DNA from: Pseudomonadota bacterium
Lineage (GTDB): Bacteria > Pseudomonadota > Gammaproteobacteria > Burkholderiales > Thiobacillaceae
Reading direction: 5' to 3'
Assembly (NCBI GenBank): GCA_030684775.1
Contig: JAUXXW010000156.1
Coordinates: 1 to 40,936, forward strand
Length of the DNA: 40,936 nt
Part shown: one piece after another, positions 8,065 through 16,266 of the stretch
How positions within the stretch are numbered: the stretch's first letter is position 1
How the letters are laid out: each line of letters begins with the position of its first letter
The notes under the pieces: model-generated
Databases searched by the model: none
Told to the model about the DNA's origin: nothing
Seen by the model: only the letters and a program-made list of their open reading frames with translations
Program-made: the position numbers and the translations under genes

Positions 8065-8916
8065 TCAAAGGTGTTTTTCGGCGGCTTCCAGGGTGTTGCG
8101 CAACAGAGTGGCCACGGTCATCGGCCCGACTCCGCCCGGCACGGGGGAAATCCAGCCGGCGCGCTCGCGCGCCGCGATGAATTCCACATCGCCGACGATG
8201 CGGCCGTCTTCTAGGCGGTTGATGCCGATGTCGATCACCATCGCGCCCGGTTTGATCCATTCCCCCTTGACCATTTCCGGGCGGCCGACGGCGGCCACCA
8301 CGATGTCCGCCCGCGCCACCTCGGCGGCCAGGTCGCGGGTGGCGGAATGGCACACCGTCACGGTGCAGCCGGCCAGCAGAAGTTCCAGCGCCATCGGCCT
8401 GCCGACATGGTTGGAGGCGCCCACCACCACGGCATGTTTGCCGCGCAGCGGTTCGCCGGTCGTCTCCAGCAGACGCATTACGCCATAGGGCGTGCAGGAA
8501 CGCAGGGTGGGCTTCTTCACCGCCAGGCGGCCGATGTTGTAGGGGTGAAAGCCGTCCACGTCCTTGTCCGGACGAATCCGTTCGATCACCGTCTCGTCAT
8601 CGATGTGTGCCGGCAGGGGGGCCTGCACCAGGATGCCGTCCACGGTCGGGTCGTCGTTCAACTGGTCGATCAGGGTCAGCAGTGCTTCCTGGCTGGTGCT
8701 GACGGGCAAGTCGTGGGAGATCGACAACACGCCCGCCTTCTCGCAGGCCAGGCGCTTGTTGCGCACATAGATACTGGAGGCGGGATCGCCGCCGAGCAGG
8801 ATCACCGCCAGCCCCGGAACCCGCTGTCCGGCGGCGCGTCGTTCCTCGATCTCATGTTTGATGTCCTGGATCAGGGCGGCGGAAATGGCTTTGCCATCGA
8901 GAATGCGGGCGGTCAT
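8065..8916 (-). CDS. folD: Methylenetetrahydrofolate dehydrogenase/cyclohydrolase
   Basis: 283 residues, standard for FolD, which interconverts 5,10-methylene-, methenyl- and 10-formyl-THF with NADP. The catalytic Tyr and Lys are in [15 protein letters not shown] (Y50, K54), followed by [11 protein letters not shown], the substrate Asp in [10 protein letters not shown], the Rossmann loop [12 protein letters not shown] and the C-terminal [15 protein letters not shown]. Most bacterial FolD have VxGxSxxVGxP; here it is [11 protein letters not shown], acceptable. Single-gene unit, convergent with glk, with a tRNA cluster diverging upstream. Confidence 0.96.
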   Translation of the reverse strand: MTARILDGKAISAALIQDIKHEIEERRAAGQRVPGLAVILLGGDPASSIYVRNKRLACEKAGVLSISHDLPVSTSQEALLTLIDQLNDDPTVDGILVQAPLPAHIDDETVIERIRPDKDVDGFHPYNIGRLAVKKPTLRSCTPYGVMRLLETTGEPLRGKHAVVVGASNHVGRPMALELLLAGCTVTVCHSATRDLAAEVARADIVVAAVGRPEMVKGEWIKPGAMVIDIGINRLEDGRIVGDVEFIAARERAGWISPVPGGVGPMTVATLLRNTLEAAEKHL

Positions 8917-9014
8917 GGCGGAGAGCGGACGGATTGAAACCGCGCAATTTTACTGGAGCGACCCGCTCGCCGGCATTGCTTTTCCCTACATCGACGGGTA
9001 TATTTCCGCGCCTT

Positions 9015-9091
<77 letters not shown>

Positions 9092-9131
9092 GTCGTTCCC
9101 GGTCAGGTAACTCCGAAAAGCCCACGGGATT

Positions 9132-9208
9132 CTGCCCGTAGCTCAATTGGATAGAGCACCAGCCTTCTAAGCTGGGGGTTACAGGTTCGATCCCTGTCGG
9201 GCAGGCCA
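9132..9208 (+). tRNA. tRNA-Arg (anticodon TCT)
   Basis: 77 nt with encoded CCA. Acceptor CTGCCCG pairs with CGGGCAG, discriminator G. The anticodon stem is CCAGC/GCTGG with loop CTTCTAA, giving TCT. The T arm is ACAGG-TTCGATC-CCTGT. Confidence 0.96.
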
Positions 9209-9275
9209 GATTTCAGGAGCGCTTCCGCTGTTGAAGTGGTTGTTGGAAGTGCTTCACGTAGTTGTTTGCATCATT

Positions 9276-9352
9276 GGTGGTGGTAGCTCAATTGGTAGAG
9301 TCCCAGATTGTGATTCTGGCTGTTGTGGGTTCGAGTCCCATCCATCACCCCA
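9276..9352 (+). tRNA. tRNA-His (anticodon GTG)
   Basis: 77 nt with CCA. It includes the extra 5' G (9276) opposite discriminator C, the histidyl identity pair. Acceptor GTGGTGG pairs with CCATCAC with one G-U. Anticodon stem CCAGA/TCTGG with loop TTGTGAT, giving GTG. Confidence 0.96.
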
Positions 9353-9363
9353 TTATTCCCATC

Positions 9364-9389
9364 GGCAACAAGCGCGTCAGCTTGTTGCC
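9364..9389 (+). terminator. Strong hairpin after the tRNA cluster
   Basis: Perfect 10-bp stem GGCAACAAGC / GCTTGTTGCC with loop GCGTCA, 11 bases after tRNA-His. No immediate T-run follows, so it could be a processing or Rho-assisted stop. It lies upstream of the pilin-like gene's stop on the other strand. Confidence 0.5.
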
Positions 9390-9469
9390 CCATGGCGATT
9401 CGATATTCCCCCGCTATTTTTCTTGAGTCCGTGTGACAACCCAGGTTATCGCGCGGGCTTGAAGCCGCG

Positions 9470-10153
9470 TCAGAACAGGGCTGTGGCGCCGCAATTGGGT
9501 TCGTTATCCGCCGCGCGCCAGAGGCCGTTATTGGCGTCGTAGCAACGTTGAGCCGACGGGGTGCCGCCGCCGCCATCGAAATTGCTGAAGCGGAACTGGC
9601 CACTGTCGGCGCGACCGTCGTCGATCTTGCGGTCGATGTCGGCCAGGACCTTGGCGGGGATCTGGTTGCCGGTCTTCAAGTTGAGGCGCGGCGCGCTGCC
9701 GGCATTGGCGAACTGGTTGTCGTACTGGAGCTGGAGATTGGCGTTGTAGGGGTTGCGCGGCCATTCGCCGGCGCGGTCGGGCAAACTTCCCTCCGCGCGG
9801 TAGTTGCCGGCAATCAGATTGGCGTGTGACAGGTGGACCCACAACAGCAGGCTTTCCCGTGCCTGTGGCGTGTCGCGCACGACCCCGTCGCCGTTGCCGC
9901 CCACCAGGGGCGAAACGATGCCGGTGAGATTGGCGAATGCCAGGCTGCCGGGGTAATCGCCTGGCGCGGCGCGATATTTGTCCTGAAAGGCGTAATAGGC
10001 GGCCTTGATGCTGTCGAGTTGGGAAATGATGTTGCGTGCCCGCGCGCTCTCGATCAGTTCCTGGCCTTTCAAGACACCACCCAGCAGCAAACCGATCACC
10101 ACCAGCACGATGGCGAGCTCAATCAGGGTAAAGCCGCGCGGTTCTCGCGTCAT
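9470..10153 (-). CDS. Type IV pilin-like / pseudopilin protein
   Basis: 227 residues from MTREPRGFTLIELAIVLVVI; the longer frame upstream lacks an SD and the class III leader fits this start. The prepilin peptidase site is G|FTLIE after a seven-residue basic leader, with Glu at mature position 5 and a 20-residue hydrophobic helix. The mature domain is polar, with two C-terminal cysteines (QRCYDANNG and EPNCGATALF) that could form the pilin disulfide loop. No other pilus or secretion genes are adjacent, so it may be a minor pilin or pseudopilin. It is divergent from the histidine kinase, with 279 bp between the starts. Confidence 0.8.
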   Translation of the reverse strand: MTREPRGFTLIELAIVLVVIGLLLGGVLKGQELIESARARNIISQLDSIKAAYYAFQDKYRAAPGDYPGSLAFANLTGIVSPLVGGNGDGVVRDTPQARESLLLWVHLSHANLIAGNYRAEGSLPDRAGEWPRNPYNANLQLQYDNQFANAGSAPRLNLKTGNQIPAKVLADIDRKIDDGRADSGQFRFSNFDGGGGTPSAQRCYDANNGLWRAADNEPNCGATALF

Positions 10154-10432
10154 GAGCCGCGGGCGGCGGGATGTACCTGCCGCGATCTGGTCCAGGGGGA
10201 GTGGGCGTTTGCCGGATTCACTGTGGTTTTCATGCCGGTTTACTTGCATGCAAAAAACGGGCCTTGATGTATTGCTCTTGAAATCAATGGATTGGAACCA
10301 TTACCCGTTCGGGGGGTGGCGAGTCTTCGTCGGGCCTGTCAGTCTTCACGTCAGTGCCAATCAGGATTGGCCGGCAGTTTATCGCATTCATCCACGCTCA
10401 ACTTTGTTAGAAATTGGCCGTTAACTGTCGCC

Positions 10433-12169
10433 ATGCTTAGAGCGAACGCTCCCATATCCGCCACAACCCATGAAATCCTCGCCGATACGGGGTCGGTGCG
10501 TTTGCAGCATTATGGCAATCGCATCCTGGGCCTGATGCTGCTGCTCATGCACGCCGCGTTTGTCTGGGGCCAGGATGAGTTGTGGGGCCAGGCCATGGTG
10601 CTGGCGCATTACGGCGTGTTTCTCCTCTGGCAGCCGTTTTTCAGTGGACAGGAACGCCTGCCCTGGCATCGCACCCTGGGGGTCTTGCTGGTGGGCGTGG
10701 CACTGGCGGGACTGCATAACATCTGGGTGGCCACGCTCTGGTGCGTGATGCTGGCCGGCCTCCTGGGCGCGGTGGCGGTCACGCTGCCGTCCATGCGTGA
10801 ACGCCTGGGTTTGTGGGCGGCGGTGCTCTACCTGCTGCTGCTGTTGTTCGTCTGGTTGCTGCCGCAGGGCTATGGCTTGCCGGTACGCCAAATCAGCCAG
10901 GTGGAAATCTGGCGAGACAGTCTCCTGCTGCTGCCGCTGCTGGCGGTGCTGTTTCCTTCGCCACGCATCAGCCGCGGCAGTTCGGCGGTGGATCTGCTCT
11001 ATGCCCTGATGTTCGTGCTGATCATCGGCGTGCTGGCGTTGGGCAGTTATGTCGCGATGCACCTGCGCCAGAGCGATTACGCGGGCAGCCTGTTGCTCAG
11101 CATGAGCACCCTGGCCGCGACCTTGCTCATCTTTGCCTGGTTGTGGGAGCCGCGCGGCGGTTCTTCCGGCTTGCGCAACCTGTTTTCCCGCTATGTGCTG
11201 TCTCTGGGGCTGCCGCTGGAAGAGTGGTTGAAACAGCTTTCCGATGCCGCTGAACAGCAGCCCGAACCGGATGTTTTCCTGCGTAGCGCGATGGCGGGAT
11301 TTACCCATCTGCCCTGGTCTACCGGAGTCACCTGGCGCACCCCGGCCTCGGATGGGTTTCTGGGAGAAAAGAGCCGGCACGCGACCTCGTTCACCCACCT
11401 GGAAGTCGAGGTGACGTTCTATACGGAGATGCAGGTCAATCCCGCTTTTGCCCTGCATTTGCGCTTGTTGACTGAAATCATCGGCTATTTTTATGCTGCC
11501 AAGACGCGTGAGCGCGCCATGCGCGCCAACGCCTACACCCAGGCGATTTTCGAAACCGGTTCGCGTCTGACCCATGACGTGAAGAACCTTCTGCAATCGC
11601 TGAAGACGCTCTGTTCCGCGGCCGAGCACAGCCGCCCCGAACAGGCCATGTCGCTGCAAAGCCTGATGCAGCGGCAGTTGCCGCAAATGGCCAAACGCCT
11701 GGAAATCACCCTGGACAAGCTGAAGGCGCCTGAGAAAGCGCTCGATACCAATCAAATACAGGCACGCGAGTGGTGGCGGGTGTTGAAGGCGCGTTACGCG
11801 CGCGACGAATTGCGCTTCACCATGGACGATGCGAATGCCATGGTCTGGCTGCCGCAGGAGTTGTTCGACAGCATTGCCGACAATCTGGTGCAGAACGCGC
11901 TGCGCAAGTGCGTGGGCCACCCTGATGTGTCGGTCAGTATCGGTCTGGAAACGCAACCCCATCCCTGCCTGACGGTGTGTGATTCCGGCGAGGCCGTGCC
12001 GGCGGAGGTCAGAGACAAATTGTTTCACGCGCCGGTGTCGACCTACGATGGCCTCGGTATCGGCCTGTACCAGGCCACCAAGCAGGCGGCGGGGCAGGGC
12101 TACCGTCTGGAACTGGCCAGCAATCGGGATGGCGAGGTGTGCTTCAGCTTGATGAAACTGGAGACGTAG
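10433..12169 (+). CDS. Membrane sensor histidine kinase (orphan)
   Basis: 578 residues from MLRANAPISATT. The N-terminal half (about 30-245) has about eight hydrophobic segments without a large periplasmic loop. A GAF-like linker region follows (about 260-370). Then comes a phospho-acceptor helix SRLTHDVKNLLQSLK with His near 381, and an HATPase_c domain with N box DNLVQNALRKC, G1 box VCDSGEAVP and G2 box GLGIGLYQATKQA. There is no receiver domain and no response regulator gene next to it. The layout (8 TM, linker, H-D-x-K-N-L helix) is like the PEP-CTERM-system kinase PrsK, and a PEP-CTERM gene with a sigma-54 site lies 8 kb away, but orthology is not shown. The TAG stop is inside a palindrome. 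Confidence 0.8.
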   Translation: MLRANAPISATTHEILADTGSVRLQHYGNRILGLMLLLMHAAFVWGQDELWGQAMVLAHYGVFLLWQPFFSGQERLPWHRTLGVLLVGVALAGLHNIWVATLWCVMLAGLLGAVAVTLPSMRERLGLWAAVLYLLLLLFVWLLPQGYGLPVRQISQVEIWRDSLLLLPLLAVLFPSPRISRGSSAVDLLYALMFVLIIGVLALGSYVAMHLRQSDYAGSLLLSMSTLAATLLIFAWLWEPRGGSSGLRNLFSRYVLSLGLPLEEWLKQLSDAAEQQPEPDVFLRSAMAGFTHLPWSTGVTWRTPASDGFLGEKSRHATSFTHLEVEVTFYTEMQVNPAFALHLRLLTEIIGYFYAAKTRERAMRANAYTQAIFETGSRLTHDVKNLLQSLKTLCSAAEHSRPEQAMSLQSLMQRQLPQMAKRLEITLDKLKAPEKALDTNQIQAREWWRVLKARYARDELRFTMDDANAMVWLPQELFDSIADNLVQNALRKCVGHPDVSVSIGLETQPHPCLTVCDSGEAVPAEVRDKLFHAPVSTYDGLGIGLYQATKQAAGQGYRLELASNRDGEVCFSLMKLET

Positions 12170-12194
12170 GAGATCCGCTCGCGGGCCTCCTACG
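12165..12194. repeat. REP-like palindrome (family C relative)
   Basis: CGTAGGAG...CTCCTACG outer arms with an inner CCGC/GCGG pair. It overlaps the last codon and TAG stop (12167-12169) of the histidine kinase. Confidence 0.75.
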
Positions 12195-12225
12195 TTCACG
12201 CTAGCGCGCTTCCAGCAGCAGCGAC

Positions 12226-12305
12226 GCAGGATGTGGTGAGGTACGAACCGCATCACCCACGGTGGCGTTGATTGATGCGGTTCGCTGCGCTCACCGCATC
12301 CTACG
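12226..12305. repeat. REP-like palindrome family B, complete copy
   Basis: The left arm gcaggatgtggtgag...gaaccgcatc faces the right arm gatgcggttcgctgcgctca plus ccgcatcctacg, across about 20 bases. The right end supplies the pdxJ stop codon (12301-12303 on the minus strand). Confidence 0.85.
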
Positions 12306-13044
12306 TCCTTGCTTCCAGCATCAGCCGCTTCATTTCCCGCACCGCGTTTTCCCAGCCCACGAACAGGGCCTGGGCGACGATGGCGTGGCCGATGTTGAGC
12401 TCTTCGATGCCGGGCAGGGCGGCGACGGCCTGAACGTTGTGGTAGTGCAGGCCGTGGCCGGCGTTGACGCGCAGGCCGAGGGCATTGCCGGTCGCCACTG
12501 CCGCGCGGATGCGTTCCAGTTCGTGGGCGGCTTCGGCTTCCGTTTCGGCGTCGGCGAAGCGGCCGGTGTGAATTTCCACCACCGGCGCGCCGGCTTCGAC
12601 GGCGGCTTGCAGTTGCCGCTCATCGGCGTCGATGAACAGGGAGACCCGCACGTCGGCGTCACGCAGCGTGTGGCAGGCATGTTTGACCTGCTCGAAATGC
12701 GCGGCGACGTCGAGGCCGCCCTCGGTGGTGAGTTCCTGGCGTCGTTCCGGCACCAGGCAGGCATCCTGCGGGCGCACCTGGACGGCGATGCCGAGCATTT
12801 CGTCGGTGATCGCCATTTCCAGGTTCATCCGGGTTTGCAGAAGGCCGCGCAGGATGTGCACATCGGCATCCTGGATGTGGCGACGGTCTTCGCGCAGGTG
12901 CAGGGTGATCAGGTCGGCGCCAGCGGATTCCGCCAGCAGGGCGGCCTGAACCGGGCTGGGGTAACGGGTGCCGCGCTGCTGGCGCAGGGTGGCGACGTGG
13001 TCGATGTTGACGCCCAGGCGGATGGGATCGTTGACTCGGATCAT
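12301..13044 (-). CDS. pdxJ: Pyridoxine 5'-phosphate synthase
   Basis: 247 residues, standard length. PdxJ condenses deoxyxylulose 5-phosphate with 3-amino-2-oxopropyl phosphate in the DXP-dependent vitamin B6 pathway. Motifs: [14 protein letters not shown] at the N-terminus, [12 protein letters not shown]-type block (here [13 protein letters not shown]), [11 protein letters not shown], the substrate-loop [10 protein letters not shown] and the final [12 protein letters not shown]. The ATG overlaps the recO stop by four bases, so it is coupled to recO as in the classical rnc-era-recO-pdxJ order. acpS, often next, is absent here; the gene ends in a REP element instead. Confidence 0.96.
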   Translation of the reverse strand: MIRVNDPIRLGVNIDHVATLRQQRGTRYPSPVQAALLAESAGADLITLHLREDRRHIQDADVHILRGLLQTRMNLEMAITDEMLGIAVQVRPQDACLVPERRQELTTEGGLDVAAHFEQVKHACHTLRDADVRVSLFIDADERQLQAAVEAGAPVVEIHTGRFADAETEAEAAHELERIRAAVATGNALGLRVNAGHGLHYHNVQAVAALPGIEELNIGHAIVAQALFVGWENAVREMKRLMLEART

Positions 13045-13745
13045 AGTTTTTGCAGGTCGATGAGGAGTTGCCGGGTGGCGAGCGGTTTGTCGCCCAGGTA
13101 ATGGGCGAGGAGGGTGCGCATGAGAAGTTTACCTTCGGCCAGCGTGGCGGGCTGGCTGAAGTCTCCCGCTGCCAGTGCCAGGAGCGAGCGGCCGCTGTAG
13201 GTGGGGCTGCGCGAAACGGGAGGGATAACGCCTGTGCCAACCTCGTAGCAGTAGTGGGCGTTGGGGTCGAGCGCGCCACCGGTGGCCAGGTGGCCGAGCG
13301 ATTGCGCATAGCCCAGTTCGGAGAGCAGATCGAGTTCGAAACGGCGCAACACCGGTTCCACTTCCGGCCGGGTATTCAGGTCGGCCAGCGCCAGGGCGTA
13401 GTGGTCGAACAGGGTTTCGTGGGCGTCGCCTTCCGGCAACAGGCGCAGCAACAGTTCGTTGAGGTAGAAGCCGCACATCAGGGCATGGCCGCGCAACATC
13501 AGGCCGCCGCCTTGCCATTCCGCCGCGTGCAGGGTGCGCAACTGGGCGCGGCCGAACCAGGACAGGGTGAGCGGCTGGAACGGGATCAAACGCGCCTTCA
13601 CCGCCGCGCCGGCGCGCCGCGCGCCGCGCGCCACCAGGGCGAGGCGGCCGTGGTGGCGGGAAAAGATGTCGACGATCAGGCTGGTTTCGCGCCAGGGGCG
13701 GGTGTGCAGGACGAAGGCCGGGTCGCCGTCGACGCGTTCACTCAT
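13041..13745 (-). CDS. recO: DNA repair protein RecO
   Basis: 234 residues. RecO loads RecA with RecR in RecF-pathway gap repair. The N-terminal OB fold is clear ([36 protein letters not shown]). The helical C-terminal region contains [24 protein letters not shown] and [12 protein letters not shown]. The zinc cysteines of some RecO are missing except one (HYCYEVG). The start MSERVDG has its codon in the 17-bp repeat shared with the end of era. It is normally overlapping or adjacent to era but is here separated by hicBA. Confidence 0.93.
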   Translation of the reverse strand: MSERVDGDPAFVLHTRPWRETSLIVDIFSRHHGRLALVARGARRAGAAVKARLIPFQPLTLSWFGRAQLRTLHAAEWQGGGLMLRGHALMCGFYLNELLLRLLPEGDAHETLFDHYALALADLNTRPEVEPVLRRFELDLLSELGYAQSLGHLATGGALDPNAHYCYEVGTGVIPPVSRSPTYSGRSLLALAAGDFSQPATLAEGKLLMRTLLAHYLGDKPLATRQLLIDLQKL

Positions 13746-13762
13746 ACCCGCGATTTTCCTGA

Positions 13763-13978
13763 TTACATCGCCGCAATGAATTCATCCGCTGATACGTCGG
13801 CCTGGCGCAGTATGCCGGCGAGCGTTCCCACCTTGACCTCGCCATGCAGGGGAACAACGCAGCCTTGCAGGCCTCGCCGCATGACCACATGGCTTCCGGA
13901 TTGACGCACCTTGAGAAACCCCAGGCGCTCAAGCGCGCGGATGATCGCGGCTCCGGATGTTCGTGGCAGCTTAGGCAT
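13763..13978 (-). CDS. hicA: HicA family toxin (mRNA interferase)
   Basis: 71 residues from MPKLPRTSG; an ATG at 13990 would add four residues. It has the dsRBD-like HicA fold: SGAAIIRALERLGFLKVRQSGSHVVMRR, with the catalytic His in GSHVV, then VVPLHGEVKVGTLAGILRQADVSADEFIA. Its start overlaps the hicB end by eight bases, so the two genes are coupled, antitoxin first. HicA cleaves mRNA and tmRNA when not bound by HicB. It lies between era and recO, in the same direction as the host operon, and may be transcribed with it. Confidence 0.9.
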   Translation of the reverse strand: MPKLPRTSGAAIIRALERLGFLKVRQSGSHVVMRRGLQGCVVPLHGEVKVGTLAGILRQADVSADEFIAAM

Positions 13979-14177
13979 GCGCCGGGACATCGAACATGGT
14001 TACCAAGGGATGTCCGGTTCGGGAGAGTGGAAAAACGTCCAGATAGAGCGTCGTGGCTTCCCGCAGATTGGCAAGTGCTTCCTCGACGGTTTCTCCCTGA
14101 GTGGTTGTGCCGGTTTCAGGATTCAGGGCGATGTAGCCGCCTTCTTCGGCGGGCGTAAGAACCGCGGTCAGTTCCAT
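13971..14177 (-). CDS. hicB: HicB family antitoxin (short form)
   Basis: 68 residues, with the partial RNase H-like HicB fold: LTAVLTPAEEGGYIALNPE, then GETVEEALANLREATTLYLDVF. It ends soon after the fold and has no C-terminal HTH or RHH DNA-binding domain, so autoregulation by this protein alone is doubtful. It precedes and overlaps hicA. Together they form a type II toxin-antitoxin module inserted in a housekeeping operon. Confidence 0.88.
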   Translation of the reverse strand: MELTAVLTPAEEGGYIALNPETGTTTQGETVEEALANLREATTLYLDVFPLSRTGHPLVTMFDVPAHA

Positions 14178-14240
14178 GTGGGGACTCCTCGACTGAAATG
14201 CCGGTAGGCATCGTGATGCGGTGGGCTTCCTACCGAGCGT

Positions 14241-15140
14241 TTACTCATACCCGAATTGTTTGATCAGCCTCGCGTCGTCGGCCCAGCCGCCTTTCACCTT
14301 CACCCAGAGGGTGAGGAAGACTTTGCGGTCGAACAGCTTTTCCATGTCCTGACGCGATTCGGTGGCGATTCGCTTGATGTGTTCGCCGCCGCGCCCGAGC
14401 AGGATCGGCTTGTGTGCGTCGCGGTCCACCCAGATCACGGCGCCGATGCGGAACAGCTTCGGTTCTTCCGTGAATTCCTCGATGGTCACCGCCACCGCGT
14501 AGGGGATTTCGTCACCGGTCAGGCGGAACACCTTCTCGCGCACCATTTCGGCGGCGAGGAAGCGGGAACTACGGTCGGTGATGTCGTCCTCGGCGAACCA
14601 GGGCTCGCCCTCCGGCAGGTAGGGTTTCAGGATGGCCGGCAGGCGCTCGGCGTCGCGGGCCTTCTCGGCGGAGAGGGGCACGATTTCGGCGAATCTGTAC
14701 TGTTGTGACAGCGTTTGCAGATAGGGGAACAGCGTGGCCTTATCCGCCACCGTGTCGATTTTATTTACAACCAGAATCACCGGTTTGTCAGTGTTTTTAC
14801 CCTTGGGCAGCAGCGGCAGGATGCGCTGGTCGGCGGGCATGAACTTGCGCGCTTCCACCAGCCAGAGCACCACGTCCACTTCCGCCAGGGCCTGGGTCAC
14901 CGAGCGGTTCATCGCGGTGTTGAGGGCGCTCTTGTACTGGGTCTGGAAGCCGGGCGTGTCGGCGAAGATGAATTGCGCGTCGGCTTCCGTGCGCACGCCG
15001 AGGATGCGATGGCGCGTGGTCTGCGGTTTGTTGGAGACGATGCTGACCTTGGCCCCGACCAGCGCGTTGACCAGGGTGGACTTGCCGACATTGGGGCGTC
15101 CGATGATGGCGATGACGCCGGTGCGGAAAGGTGTGCTCAT
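14241..15140 (-). CDS. era: GTPase Era
   Basis: 299 residues from MSTPFRTGVIAIIGRPNVGKS; the long N-terminal frame extension is the antisense of rnc and was discarded. G1 GRPNVGKS, effector Thr in KPQTTRHRI, G3 DTPGF, G4 NKID, G5 SAEK are all present. The C-terminal KH domain, with GRGGEHIKRIATESRQDME, binds the 3' end of 16S rRNA. Era acts in 30S maturation. The ATG overlaps the rnc stop by four bases. The stop sits in the 17-bp repeat that is duplicated at the recO start. Confidence 0.97.
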   Translation of the reverse strand: MSTPFRTGVIAIIGRPNVGKSTLVNALVGAKVSIVSNKPQTTRHRILGVRTEADAQFIFADTPGFQTQYKSALNTAMNRSVTQALAEVDVVLWLVEARKFMPADQRILPLLPKGKNTDKPVILVVNKIDTVADKATLFPYLQTLSQQYRFAEIVPLSAEKARDAERLPAILKPYLPEGEPWFAEDDITDRSSRFLAAEMVREKVFRLTGDEIPYAVAVTIEEFTEEPKLFRIGAVIWVDRDAHKPILLGRGGEHIKRIATESRQDMEKLFDRKVFLTLWVKVKGGWADDARLIKQFGYE

Positions 15141-15862
15141 GCGGATTGTGTATTTCTCGTGGAAGGAAGATTTTTTGTGGCGGTTTTTTTCCCTTCCAGT
15201 TGCGCCAGCGCCGCCGCCGCCGCCACCTGTTCCGCGGTTTTCCGGTTGCAGCCCTGGCCCAGGGTGGTGATGTTCAGGACCTCGATTCGGCATTCCACAT
15301 GGAAAGTCTGGGCATGGGCCTGGCCGCTGGTGTCGATCAGGGTATAGCGCGGCAGGCCGTGATGTCGCGATTGCAGCCATTCCTGCAAACGGGTCTTGGC
15401 GTCCTTGCCCTGCACGGTGGGATTGATCGCATTGATCCGTTCGCTGAACAGGCGCTCGATCATGGCCCGCGCGGTCTCGAAGCCGCCATCGAGAAAGGCG
15501 GCGCCGAACAGCGATTCCAACGCATCGGCGAGGATGGAGGGGCGGCTGGCGCCGCCGCTTTTCAGTTCGCCCTCGCCCAGGCGGAGATAGCGACCCAGGT
15601 CGAGTTCGCGCGCGATGTCGTGCAGCGAATCCTGATTGACCAGATTGGCGCGCAGACGCGACAAACGGCCCTCCGGCAGATCGGAAAAGCGTTGATAGAG
15701 CATCAGGCCCACCACGCAGTTGAGTATCCCGTCGCCGAGATACTCCAGGCGTTCGTTATTGTCGGCACCGAAACTGCGATGCGTCAGCGCCTGGTTCAGC
15801 AGGTGGCGTTCGTGCCAGGTATGGCCCAGACGCGTTTCCAGAGAGTTGCAGGTGGCGGGCAT
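15137..15862 (-). CDS. rnc: Ribonuclease III
   Basis: 241 residues. The signature helix reads NNERLEYLGDGILN (usual ERLEFLGDxVL), with catalytic Glu/Asp at E38/D45-type positions and the second acidic site ADALESLFGAAFLDGG. The C-terminal dsRBD runs from about residue 155 (AKTRLQEWLQSRHHGLPRYTL...). It processes rRNA precursors and other double-stranded RNA. It lies 22 bp downstream of the DUF4845 gene and overlaps era. Confidence 0.96.
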   Translation of the reverse strand: MPATCNSLETRLGHTWHERHLLNQALTHRSFGADNNERLEYLGDGILNCVVGLMLYQRFSDLPEGRLSRLRANLVNQDSLHDIARELDLGRYLRLGEGELKSGGASRPSILADALESLFGAAFLDGGFETARAMIERLFSERINAINPTVQGKDAKTRLQEWLQSRHHGLPRYTLIDTSGQAHAQTFHVECRIEVLNITTLGQGCNRKTAEQVAAAAALAQLEGKKTATKNLPSTRNTQSA

Positions 15863-15884
15863 GGCGTGCGGGGTCGGCGCGAAA

Positions 15885-16259
15885 TCAGTGATCCGGCTGG
15901 CCGCCGGAACTTGCTTCGGCCTGGAATTCCAGGCACAGATTGATCGGCCCGAAGAACGGCCGCTTGACCGAAAAGGCGGCGGACAGTACCAAGCCGCCGC
16001 CAGGGCGCTCGATCAGCAGATCCGAGCGGTTGGCCAGCGTGATGTTGTTGAAGTTGAGCTGCTTGGCAAACTGCGCGCGAATGCTTTCGTCGCTGCCGTT
16101 CTTGAGGCTGGGTTGCGCCACCAGGGTATCCAGCACCCGGCCGACCAGCCAGTAGTCCATATAGGCGGGCACGATGCGATAGGCGCTGTAGACCGCCAGT
16201 CCGAGCAACATCAGAAAGAAAACCAAGCCACTCAGTGTGGCGCCGCTTTGTCGTTTCAT
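15885..16259 (-). CDS. DUF4845 domain membrane protein
   Basis: 124 residues with one N-terminal membrane segment (SGLVFFLMLLGLAVYSAYRIV) and a periplasmic domain (YMDYWLVGRVLDTLVAQ...). It matches DUF4845, a family found between lepB and rnc in beta- and gammaproteobacteria, of unknown function. It is seven bases downstream of lepB, inside the operon. Confidence 0.85.
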   Translation of the reverse strand: MKRQSGATLSGLVFFLMLLGLAVYSAYRIVPAYMDYWLVGRVLDTLVAQPSLKNGSDESIRAQFAKQLNFNNITLANRSDLLIERPGGGLVLSAAFSVKRPFFGPINLCLEFQAEASSGGQPDH

Positions 16260-16266
16260 GACGACC

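Larger units (their letters stand above)
13734..14253. repeat. 17-bp direct repeats bracketing the hicBA cassette
   Basis: GCGTTCACTCATACCCG at 13734-13750 and GCGTTTACTCATACCCG at 14237-14253 differ at one base. The first spans the recO start codon; the second spans the era stop codon. The 486 bp between them hold exactly hicB and hicA. Basis: read directly. Confidence 0.8.

Noticed and set aside
9271-9603. Minus-strand frame ending MDGTRTHNSQNHNLGLYQLS
   Set aside because: Antisense of tRNA-His and the pilin 3' end.
10421-12256. 611-aa frame antisense to the histidine kinase
   Set aside because: Gln/His/Arg-rich shadow without domains.
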